This document shows positions 30,572 through 39,249 of a stretch of DNA of 43,991 nt, piece by piece; position 1 is the first letter of the stretch, and each line of letters opens with the position of its first letter. Origin of the DNA: Magnaporthiopsis rhizophila (Eukaryota; Ascomycota; Sordariomycetes; Magnaporthales; Magnaporthaceae). Both the position numbers and the translations under genes were made by a program. The DNA lies in contig PYSS01000183.1 in assembly GCA_003049465.1 (NCBI GenBank), positions 4,044 through 48,034 of the forward strand, read 5' to 3'. The notes under the pieces were generated by a model, which was given only the letters and a program-made list of their open reading frames with translations, did not search any database and was not told where the DNA came from.

Positions 30572-31822
30572 ATGACAAACGAGTCCCAAGCGAGTACGCA
30601 GGGAAAAACGCAGAACACGCTCCCGGCAGTTCTGATGAAGTCCGGCTCCTCCAAGGGACTTTTCATCCACCGCAAGGACCTGCCCGATAAGCAGGCCGAC
30701 TGGGCAGCAATCCTGATTTCTGCCGCGAGATCGCCCGTGTGCGATGGCGGTAATGTGAATGGCGGTAATGCGGATGGCGTTAGAGATGCAATGTCAAGCG
30801 TGACCGTCGTCGGCCCGTCCACCATCCCAGGCATCGACGTCGAGTTCACGTTTGCGCACGTCAATGCTGCCCAGGACGCCCTCGACTTCGGTGGGAGCTG
30901 CGGGGACATGGAAGCCGGCGTCGGGCCGTTCGCAACCCACGAGGACTTGGTCAAGCCCACGCCGGGACAGAACGCGATCGACATCCGGATCTTCAACACG
31001 AACACGTCACGCACTATTTTCGCAACTGTCAAGTCGGCTGACGACGGCGGGATCGACGAGGACGGCGCCTGTGCCACGGCCGGCAGGGAGGGCGGCCTAG
31101 GCGGCGAGGACAACGTCGCCATCCTCGACCTGATTGGCGGCGTCACGGGGAGGATGTTCCCTACGGGCCGGAAGATGGAGGCGCTGACCCTGTTCCGGCA
31201 GGGCTTCCGGCCGTTGAAGACGTGGGTCACGCTCATGGACGTGGCCGAACCCTGCGTTCTGCTCGACGCCATGACAGTACCGGGGCTGTTCTGGAGCTCA
31301 GCACCAGGCTCGAGAGTGTACCTGGACTTTATTGCGACCATCCGCCGCGAGGCTGCCGTGGGGATGGGCCTAGCTGAATCCGAGGAGGCCGCGGCCGGGC
31401 TGCGGGATACACCAAAGATCGCCCTCGTGTCGGGACCGAAAGAATGGGGCCAGACGCTCCACGTCCACCACTTCGACCTAGGCGCGCCGCACAGGGTAAT
31501 CCAGAAGACGATGGCCGTTTACGTTGCGGCGGCGGCTTGCATACCAATGATGGTGCCGGAGTCGGTCGCTGAGTTTGTATGCATCAATGGCGGCGCGTCC
31601 TCGGCCCCGCGCCTAGGGGCCCGCGAGCCTGCGGTGATACGGCCTGGCGCAGAAACAGTCATAAAGACACGGAAGGAGGTACATGTCGGCCATGCCGATG
31701 GGGCAGAGCATGTCTCGCTCTTTGTAGGGAAGGATCAGAAAGGCAATCTTGTTGTTGGCCGCGATATCACCATCAGTACCGCACGGAGGATTTGGGCGGG
31801 AGACCTACCGTACGACCCGTGA
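30572..31822 (+). CDS. PrpF-family isomerase (DUF453, DAP-epimerase-like fold)
   Basis: A 416-residue intronless protein of the PrpF family. In bacteria PrpF isomerises 2-methylaconitate in propionate catabolism, and related enzymes act on 3-methylitaconate or oxalomesaconate. Visible signatures: N-terminal L-P-A-V-L-M-K-S-G-S-S-K-G-L-F with the conserved Lys (K28), V-V-G-P-S then P-G-I-D-V-x-F-T-F, G-G-S-C-G-D-M-x-A-G-V-G-P-F-A with the conserved Cys, and a C-terminal half repeating the fold (V-C-I-N-G-G; H-A-D-G). The start is the first ATG in frame; the frame is open to 30503 only from non-ATG codons. Fungi have their own methylcitrate pathway enzymes, so the substrate here is uncertain. 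No biosynthetic genes flank it. The 3' end faces the DUF7704 gene 174 bases away. Confidence 0.85.
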   Translation: MTNESQASTQGKTQNTLPAVLMKSGSSKGLFIHRKDLPDKQADWAAILISAARSPVCDGGNVNGGNADGVRDAMSSVTVVGPSTIPGIDVEFTFAHVNAAQDALDFGGSCGDMEAGVGPFATHEDLVKPTPGQNAIDIRIFNTNTSRTIFATVKSADDGGIDEDGACATAGREGGLGGEDNVAILDLIGGVTGRMFPTGRKMEALTLFRQGFRPLKTWVTLMDVAEPCVLLDAMTVPGLFWSSAPGSRVYLDFIATIRREAAVGMGLAESEEAAAGLRDTPKIALVSGPKEWGQTLHVHHFDLGAPHRVIQKTMAVYVAAAACIPMMVPESVAEFVCINGGASSAPRLGAREPAVIRPGAETVIKTRKEVHVGHADGAEHVSLFVGKDQKGNLVVGRDITISTARRIWAGDLPYDP

Positions 31823-31996
31823 TTAACTGGGAGTGTCACTCCTACCCCATTCATATAACAACCTCGGGCGTCAAAGCTCAACCCTTGGCCCATTCACCGA
31901 GTAATAAATAGAGTGGTCGTTCATTGTCACGATCCCCATCTTCCTTCATCTTATCGAATGTGTACGGCAGGCCGCGCGGCCCCTACCAAGGGGCGC

Positions 31997-32640
31997 TCAG
32001 ATCACAACATTCGATCTCATAGCCGGACCGGCTGATCGAAGTCGTTTCTTTGCAGCACCACCCCCGACATCCCTGGTCCCCGGCAGTCCAACGCCAGCCA
32101 AAAACGCCGCCCGGACAACCCACACCCAAACCGTATAGACCACGCCCGCCAATTCCCCCGTCATCCAGGCGCGCGGGTCGATTCGGCCCTGGTGCACGAC
32201 GCTGGCATAAAAGTCCCAGAGGATGCACGTGTCCACGGCGAGGGTTGCCGCCTGCGAGATCTTCCACACCTTCCTGTCGCGGGTGGCACGCAGGGCGACG
32301 CCGCTCAGGATTGCGTGAAACAGGTACCACGCGCCCAGCTGGTGGAGGATCGCGTGGTAAAGGGGTGGGAAAGGCGTTGCTGTTATGAGGTGCTCGGGGA
32401 AGAAGGTCGCGAGGAGCACGTCGGGGGCGAAAACGGCGACAAGCATCTAGAAAAATGTTTTAGCAGTCTCTCGCCATAAGCTGATTACATGGCTCCGTGG
32501 TGCAACAGCAGCAAAGTCCCAGGCGAGCCATGCCGCAGGCTGGTTGGGAAGCTTTTACGTACTGTCCCGAACGAAAGGATTGGATCCACGCATGCGAGCT
32601 GGATCCAGTATATGGAGGGGATTGCGTTTAAGGAGGCCAT
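31997..32640 (-). CDS. DUF7704-like four-TM membrane protein, two exons
   Basis: Exon 1 is 32640-32563 (26 codons from M-A-S-L-N-A) and exon 2 is 32446-31997; the 116-base intron has GTACGT donor and TTTTTCTAG acceptor. The product is 175 residues. Hydrophobic segments lie near residues 8-32, 55-80, 85-105 and 120-145, with the conserved-looking Y-H-A-I-L-H-Q-L-G-A-W-Y-L and T-L-A-V-D-T-C-I-L-W-D-F-Y. These resemble the fungal DUF7704 family of small integral membrane proteins, whose function is unknown. The charged C-terminus would face one compartment. It converges on the PrpF-like gene, so a shared 3' region is likely. Confidence 0.68.
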
Positions 32641-33309
32641 CGTCAATGCTGGGGTACCGGCTTCAAGGAGGCGGGGGAATATTGGAAGATAGGAAGAATT
32701 GAAAGGAAGCAGGAACGGAGAGCTTGGCGTGGGGCGTGGTCGGATTTATGAATGTGCGATCCCCGCTAGCGGCAGAAAACCCCTAGGTATAACAACAGCT
32801 ACAAAGCGGCTGCGAATGCTGAAGGATCACGCTAAAGGGTAAGATGACGTGGGGCGACGCGGGCTTGAGGCAGGTAGACAGTTACGGAGCAGACTTGAAT
32901 GAAACGCATATCCGGTGCCGTTCATTGCGGTAACAAGGGATTTTAAAGCTCCCAAGGTACAGAAAAGGGGAAATTCCATGAGACAGCATCTCAAAATGGC
33001 CAAACAAGCTACGGAGTTATCAATCAGCAAGCATTCAACACACGCGCTGTTCAAGGTATAAGTTTATATATATGGTATTATCAATGTATTGAAAGTTTAA
33101 AAAAAAGTCCTGATGTTCGGCTTGAACATGATCGTCACAGCCCGAGACGGATTTATCATACTGTTTCTTACCTCGCCGTCATCGAAATCTCGCGGAGCTG
33201 AAGTCGCAAAGTACCTGCGACAAGGCTTTAGCAGCAAACTTTGGGCGAACTTACCATCGTTCCCTCCTAACAGGACCAAGAGCCTTGTGATCTCACAGTG
33301 ACCAGGGTA
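32641..33309. other. Intergenic region, partly A/T-rich
   Basis: This contains the upstream region of the DUF7704-like gene, the motif CCTAGGTA at 32782-32789, and an A/T-rich stretch at about 33055-33108. No gene recognised. Confidence 0.5.
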
Positions 33310-34443
33310 CTAGATGCTGCTTTTGGTGCCGCGCTCCCTTCCGAGGTCGTCGCCGTGGCTGGGAGGGTAGCTGCGGAACGAGTACGCAGGAAGGGAGGTT
33401 TCCTGGTATCTCACGACCAACGACGGAGCCCTTCCCTCGGTGTGCCCACTCGTGCCCCTGGACGCCCGGATGCTGCCGCCGTCACCCCTGCGGAGAGAGG
33501 AGCCAGGAGCGGTGCTGTGGTGGGAACTCCTGCTCGACGACGGAGGAGCCTGCCTCTCGGACGACGGCCGACTGCTGCTGCCCCGGTGGGTGGCAGGACG
33601 CGACTCGACAGAGGTGGAGTCGGGTGCCCGGCCGTGCGGTACGCCGCCGCGAGACTTGTCGTGTCGCGGTGATGAATGGGTAGAGGGAGTAGCGGTAGGT
33701 GCCTGACTGTGTGTAGCGCTGTAAGACTTGTCATGTCGAGACGAATGGTTAGAAGGAGACGCGGTGGGTGCCCGGCTGCTGTAAAACTTGTCGTGGCGAG
33801 ACGGGTGGTTAGAGGGGGCAGCGGCGGTCGGACATCTACTGCCCTGTCTCGATGAAGAAGCCTGCGTCTTGGGTGGCTGGCTGCCGCCATGGTTGGTGGC
33901 GCCAGGATACGCACAGAGAGAGACGGCAGCGTCGGACGGGTACAGGGTAGATGCGCGTGATGCGGGTTTCGGCGCACGGCTGTTAGCACCAACAGACTCG
34001 TCGGGCCGGCCGACCGTGGAAGGAGGGGCGGGGGCACCGGGGTTTACGTCTGCCGCCCAGGTCCTGATCCTCGTCTGCTTGACGCTCGAGGGCGGACTCG
34101 GCGGGCCATAGTCGTCCTCGGAATCCTCTTGGACGGTGGCGGCCTTGGTAGACTTGTCGCGGTGGGACTTTGATCGGGTTGGGTTCTTGGTGGCGGTTGT
34201 AGATGACCAGTCGCTCACGGTTGTGGCGGTCACCGTGCTCGGGCTCGCAGTAGATGGTCTGTCTGACGAGCGACGATGATGGCGGCCGCTTCCGCGTCTG
34301 TCGGAGTCCGCATCGCGATCGCGGTGCTTGCGATCCAGCACCCGTCTGGGGTTGACCTCTTGGCCAGCGAACCACTGCAGGATCCCGATGGCTCGGGCCT
34401 GCTTGCGGCGGGCTGCATCCTTGTCCTTGTTATCGCCGCCCAT
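33310..34443 (-). CDS. Unknown disordered Ser/Pro/Arg-rich protein with internal repeats
   Basis: A 377-residue intronless frame from an ATG at 34443. I do not recognise a family. The first ~35 residues (M-G-G-D-N-K-D, then a basic helix ending A-I-G-I-L-Q-W-F-A-G-Q-E-V-N-P) look ordered; everything after is low-complexity, rich in Ser, Pro, Arg, His and Thr. A motif resembling P-S-N-H-S-S-R-H-D-K-S-Y-S repeats about three times (roughly residues 214-266). The C-terminus contains a short segment V-V-R-Y-Q-E-T-S-L-P-A-Y-S-F-R-S-Y-P-P. There is no signal peptide or membrane segment. The ordered N-terminal helix plus long disordered tail suggests a scaffold or regulatory protein; that is inference only. 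Long disordered frames can arise by chance in GC-rich DNA, but the clean ATG and length favour a gene. Confidence 0.6.
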   Translation of the reverse strand: MGGDNKDKDAARRKQARAIGILQWFAGQEVNPRRVLDRKHRDRDADSDRRGSGRHHRRSSDRPSTASPSTVTATTVSDWSSTTATKNPTRSKSHRDKSTKAATVQEDSEDDYGPPSPPSSVKQTRIRTWAADVNPGAPAPPSTVGRPDESVGANSRAPKPASRASTLYPSDAAVSLCAYPGATNHGGSQPPKTQASSSRQGSRCPTAAAPSNHPSRHDKFYSSRAPTASPSNHSSRHDKSYSATHSQAPTATPSTHSSPRHDKSRGGVPHGRAPDSTSVESRPATHRGSSSRPSSERQAPPSSSRSSHHSTAPGSSLRRGDGGSIRASRGTSGHTEGRAPSLVVRYQETSLPAYSFRSYPPSHGDDLGRERGTKSSI

Positions 34444-35243
34444 GCTGTCTTCCGAGTCTTGCTCGTGCGATTAGGAGACAATGGGCTTTTGGAGATGATG
34501 AACGTTGGGTTTCGTGAGTTGACTTGACGCCGGGTGACCTTGAAAGAAGTGTGCCGCGATGATGTGAAGGTGGGAGGTTGAGGGACTCCTGCTTAAATAC
34601 ATATACCGAATGCGCGAACGACGGGCGGCTAGGGTAGCTAGACAAAGACTTTAAATGTTTTGTAGCGAATGCTTTGTTCCAAGTTCTAATCACTTAAGGC
34701 ACGTGGATGCTTTTGTGACCCCGATGCAGATAATATTTGGTCAAGTGCATGGTTTTGACCGACAAACAAAGAGAGGAGAGGGAAAAGGAGAGAAATGAGC
34801 GGGCAAGGCGTCTCTACAGGTCGTGAGAATGTGTTCGAATCCAGAAACCCCAGCCGCTGCCTACGGCCTCTTGTTAGCATCTTACTTGCCATTGTCTTGC
34901 GGGATTGGAGAAGCTTGGTGGACTTTCCAAGCTGGGAATTTGTCTATCTCTGGAAAGCGCAACGGTCTAGTTGCCTGCTTTTTAACCTCCATTTCCGTTC
35001 AGTATGCTGTGATATCCGGGGAGGAAGGTGATCGCGTGGGATTTCTGAAATGGAACTTGATCCTTTTGAGCAGCAGGCAGAATTTCGCCATCACACCATC
35101 GACCCTCGATCGCAAAAAAACGTGCGACCAGTCATGATCCATCCATCAAAAGTAAGGCTCCTGTCCTAATTGACAATCCATCCCTCCCTCTCTCTTTGAA
35201 CACTCTTTCCGATCCAACCACGCCTCCTGTGCGCGAAAAAACC
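34444..35243. other. Intergenic region
   Basis: This lies upstream of the Ser/Pro-rich gene and downstream of the GST gene (both minus strand). A TATTTAAG element on the minus strand near 34595-34602 could serve the former. No further gene recognised. Confidence 0.45.
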
Positions 35244-35927
35244 TCAGGCGAAAAACGACTTGGGAGACGCGGCCTCCAGGGCCAGCTCCAGGTCGGACTC
35301 GCACTTGGCCATGGCGGTCCTGTACGCGTCCCTCTTGCCGACGTCGGCCAAGTACCGGAGGATGTTGGGGTACTCGCCCAGGTCGAGGGGGGTGAACCGG
35401 CGTGCCGTGGTGAGCGAGAAGACAACCATGATGTCGGCGGCGGTGAACCTGTCCCCCCCGGCGAGCCACTGGTTGTTGCTGCCGCCCGCGAGCCGGGCGT
35501 CGAGCTGGCGCAGGGCGCGGGTGCGGCGGTCCTTGGCCGCCAGCACGGAGGGGTGTTCGGGATCGACGCCGGCGGCCGTGGCGACGTAGAGGACGCGCAG
35601 CATGGCCGGCAGCAGGGTGCCGTCGGCCCAGTGCCACCAGAACAGGAAATCGGCGTAGGCCGGGTCCTCGGGGTCGACAAAGAGGCGGCCGCCGCCGTGC
35701 CGGTGCGCAATGTACTCGATGATGGCACAGCTCTCGGCCAGCTTCAAATCGCCGTCCTCGATCACGGGCGCCGTGCCCGACGGGTGCAGGGCCTGGATCT
35801 CGGGCGGCGCCAGGACCGGCGCCCGCCGGTACTCCTTGAGCTCGTAGGGAATCCCCAGCTCCTCGCAGAGCCAGGGGATCCGCTCCGACTGCGAGACGTG
35901 CATGTGGTGGATTATGATTGGGGCCAT
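35244..35927 (-). CDS. Glutathione S-transferase
   Basis: A 227-residue, intronless, two-domain GST of full length. The N-terminal thioredoxin-fold domain (1-83) has the Ser-containing start H-V-S-Q-S-E-R-I, the cis-Pro segment G-T-A-P-V-I-E-D-G and the glutathione-binding E-S in L-A-E-S-C-A-I-I-E-Y-I. The helical C-terminal domain includes F-T-A-A-D-I-M. It should conjugate glutathione to electrophilic compounds in the cytosol. It lies on the same strand and 664 bases downstream of the cyanide hydratase gene. Its TATA element sits in the loop of a near-perfect inverted repeat at 36042-36087. Confidence 0.9.
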   Translation of the reverse strand: MAPIIIHHMHVSQSERIPWLCEELGIPYELKEYRRAPVLAPPEIQALHPSGTAPVIEDGDLKLAESCAIIEYIAHRHGGGRLFVDPEDPAYADFLFWWHWADGTLLPAMLRVLYVATAAGVDPEHPSVLAAKDRRTRALRQLDARLAGGSNNQWLAGGDRFTAADIMVVFSLTTARRFTPLDLGEYPNILRYLADVGKRDAYRTAMAKCESDLELALEAASPKSFFA

Positions 35928-36591
35928 GGCTGCTGATGCGGGTGGTGGTGGTGGTTTCGACGGTACAGGGTTTGTGGCGTTTTGGGGGCCCTCAAGTGGC
36001 CTTGAAGATGCTGTTGATTGCAGACCGATGATGGCGGAGGGGTGTGAATGAGGAGAGGGCTTATATATAGCCTCTCCTCATTCACACTGGCGGTGAATGC
36101 CTTGCATCCCAGCCGGTCCCAGTCGACGGGGTGGGCGAGCCCCGCAGTCAGGATGCTGATGCCAGCAAAGAATCGTGCCCGACTTTTGGACGGTCCGTTG
36201 AAGCATAATCTTCTCACTGACAGAGGCGAATCACATAAGCCGGCGGCCAAAGATCACCCCGGCTTGGCCGAAACGGCCCCTATTCTACGTGATGTCTGGA
36301 AACCAACAAAGCACCGCCGTCGGCCGGAGGAAAAAAGGGGAGACAGGGAGGCTTTTCTTCCCCAGTTTTCCTTCTTTGTTCCAACGTTTGCCAACGCATT
36401 CAACGTTAAGGCATGACATGACAAAATGACCTGCATCTATCTGCATGTAAGTGGCCGCGACATGCAGACGTGACAAATTATGCATGAGCTGGGTTGAACT
36501 AATAACGGGGCGGGGTTATCTACACTACGGTACAATCTCGATCGGAAACCGCCCGCCGCATCCGTTTACTACATCAGTCGTCGCCCAAAAT
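35928..36591. other. GST promoter and cyanide hydratase 3' region
   Basis: Apart from the inverted repeat at 36042-36087, nothing coding is seen. Confidence 0.6.
36042..36087. promoter_or_regulatory. Inverted repeat enclosing a TATA element upstream of GST
   Basis: Perfect 17-bp arms (36042-36058 and 36071-36087) enclose 12 bases containing TTATATATA. Two further pairs form if one G is bulged, leaving a TATATAT loop. The TATA core is about 135 bases upstream of the GST start codon, a normal promoter position. The element could extrude as a cruciform, form a hairpin in RNA if transcribed, or bind a dimeric regulator with one half-site on each side of TATA. Confidence 0.7.
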
Positions 36592-37908
36592 TCACACAGC
36601 GTTCGACGTGCCGTTCGCGGTCTTCTCCTTGCCGTTCACTTTAGCGACCGTGGGAGAGGCGTCCAGGGGGCGGTCCAGACCGAGGCGGTGGGCGGTGCTG
36701 TAGGTCTTGATGCCGCCGTCGGGGTCGGCCTCGGTAATGAGCTCCTTGCGGCGGGTGTCGACGAGCAGGCGGATCAGGTCCGGGCGCATGTAGTGGCCGG
36801 CAAAGTCGGCCAGCACCTTTGTGAGGTGGGTCTCGTCGAGGTCGATGTCGACAAAGAGCAGGCCATCAAAATCCTTTGTCGGCTTGACGGCCAGGCTGCC
36901 GTCGGGCCGGTAGATGCGGGCGTGGCCGTTGTAAGGGGTAGGGTCCGTCTCGGGCTCGACCCCTTCGGGCGTGTTCTTGGCCAGCCCCTCGACCGACAGG
37001 CGCTGGAAGGGCGCGAGGGTCCAGGCGCCGGCCTCGAGCGCGTACGTGGGCGTGACCAGGTCCGAGGCCGTGTCGGCGTAGTTGGTGGCTGGGTCCGGCT
37101 CGACGCGGCGCTCGATGCCCGGGTAGACGGGCCAGGCGGCCACGTGCACCTGCTCGCCGGCGGCGATGTTGAGCGACTTGAGGAACGGGTTCATGTTCTC
37201 CCAGCAGTTGAGCTGGCCGACGCGGCCGATGTCGGTCTGCACCACCGACTGGAACGTGTCGCCGGCGCCGTCGCCGTACACGAGCTTCTCGACGTGCGTC
37301 GGCTTGATCTTGCGCCGGTGGTTGAGCACCTCGCCGTCGGGCCCGATCAGCACCTGCGCCAGGTACAGCGTCGCGTGGTCGATCTCGGAGAAGCCCATCG
37401 ACACGAAGATCTTGTGGTCCCGCGCCGCCCGCCGGATGCGCCGCATCTCGTCCGAGTCGACCCCGAGCGAGTTCTCGCGGTACTTTTTGAGCATGGGAAG
37501 GCTCTGCAGGTACGTGACCTTCCACATCCAGTAGGGATAGCCGGGGATCCCTTTTGTTGATACGTCGAGTTGTCAGTCTCGGCCGTGTATACGAAATACA
37601 TCAGCATCGCTTTGCGTCGAATCGACACTTACAGACTTCGGGGAAGGCGACGAGCTTGCATCCTGCCTCGGCTGCCTCGGCGATGAAGTTGATGGTCTTT
37701 TGGACGCCAGCTTCACGATCGAACCACTGAACAAGCTGTGGTTAGATAGCGAACGAACATGTCTGAGTGGTGGTCATCCTTCAGCTTACCCCTGGCTCGG
37801 AGGTGACCTGTGGATAGTTGAGGTGTTAGTTGCTGTCCTGGAGTCTCAGTGGTAGACGCTTGGGGCCTATGTACTTACAGCTGCGGCCTTGTACTTGGTG
37901 ATGGGCAT
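36592..37908 (-). CDS. Cyanide hydratase (nitrilase superfamily), four exons
   Basis: Exons are 37908-37879, 37807-37790, 37726-37633 and 36592-37550 (read from 37550 down). Introns are 71, 63 and 82 bases, all GT/AG. The product is 366 residues. Cyanide hydratase converts HCN to formamide, letting fungi withstand cyanogenic plants. The start M-P-I-T-K-Y-K-A-A-A and V-T-S-E-P-G-W-F-D match fungal cyanide hydratases. The nitrilase triad is E46 (A-F-P-E), K128 (R-R-K-I-K-P-T-H) and C163 (Q-L-N-C-W-E-N). The segment N-M-N-P-F-L-K-S-L-N and R-P-D-L-I-R-L-L-V-D-T-R-R-K-E-L support this subfamily over general nitrilases. Exon 2 is only 18 bases (V-T-S-E-P-G). Family members form helical filaments in the cytosol. 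A TATA element lies 130 bases upstream. Confidence 0.9.
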
Positions 37909-39249
37909 TTTGCGGGCAATGGATATCCGGAATGTGAGTTTCTTGGATGCAAATTACGAGGAAAACCGGTAGTGTCTTCCGACAATGTTCTGAATTCTGG
38001 GGAAAAAGGCGGCTTCGATTTTAGATCTCTAATCTCCTTTATATACGCGAAGCAGATACAGACGCCATTGAGACATCCAAGCGACACCATCCTCAGTCGA
38101 TAAACCGAGGCCTCAATGCGAGCCCGAATCTGTTTTTCCGACTCGCCGCCGGCATTTGGTGAGCACGACCAGATCTTCGTCCCGACAAGTGCTTGGGTTG
38201 CGTCTCGGTCTCGTCTCTCGGACAAGTGTTCAAAGCCCGGGCCGTGCGGAGAACGCATCTCGGTGCGCACCCCCTACCTTTTCTACCGCCTTGGCACGAC
38301 GACGCCCGCGATCTCAGGCACTGCTATTCTTGGGACGAGTTCTAGGCGAGGCCAATTGCTTACACCCTGCGCATATGGTGTGCACTCCCAAGAAGCGCGA
38401 GAGCAAGTTTTACGAAATCTGGCTGGCTGGCCAGGCAAGGTTGGGCGAGCGGGATGGTGGGCGGCTGAGCCGCTTCGATACATGCATCAGTCGCCGACAA
38501 GTTTTCAAATCCCGTGCCCACGGACCCCCGCAACGGCAGCGCCAGCCGCGCGGGATGCCGTGCCTCGAGTCTCGAGCCTTGAACCTCAAATCAGGCCATG
38601 GACCCAGTTATCGGAGCCGCAGGTCGGAGTGGTTTTCTCATAGCACGCCGTAATCATCCGGGCCTCGGTAGGTATGTGGGATATGTGATGTGCGACAAGG
38701 CGGCAGCGACGGTGGACCCCGAGAAAGGCCCGACGAGAGGCGAGGACATGGAGCTACAAGAACCAAATGCCGTGTGGGTTTCAGTGGTCCTCGCTTGCCT
38801 GCTTGCCTCCATTACATAACACCCGTACGAGCAACCCCGGGCTCCAGCATCAGCCCATAATCATTCTTGACTTTCCCGGCGCCGGCAACCGAGCGTTACC
38901 TCTCGGGCTTCTGCTGACCAAATCAGGGGCCATCAGCGGAGCGACCCGTTAGCTGGGGGACTCGGGTTAATAGGTACCCATTGGGAAGCTAGGACAAGGA
39001 TATCGGCATTAGAATGGCTCTGCCTCGGCGTCCGGCAAGTTGAGGTTCCCTCCCTGGATTAACCATGGAGAGCGAGCTGTGGCTACATGGCCGTTTGATG
39101 CGGACATAATTATAGATTATTTGGAAAGCTGGCTGGTAGCGACAGGATTGATGCAGCAAAGGCAGATGACCGGGTAACACCCCGTTGATCGATAGCAGCA
39201 AATTCTTCCGCCCCCCGTGTTTTCCCCTTCCAACGTCCTCGTTAGCAAA
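37909..39249. other. Intergenic region (1.3 kb)
   Basis: This holds the cyanide hydratase promoter and the 3' region of the DUF2235 gene. Open frames on both strands around 38116-38653 overlap each other and lack family features; no gene assigned. Confidence 0.5.
38038..38045 (-). promoter_or_regulatory. TATA element of the cyanide hydratase gene
   Basis: On the minus strand this reads TATATAAA, 130 bases upstream of the start codon, a typical fungal spacing. Confidence 0.6.

Noticed and set aside
36451..37560. 369-codon plus-strand frame opposite the cyanide hydratase
   Set aside because: It is antisense to a conserved enzyme and Gly/Val/Asp-rich from codon complementarity.
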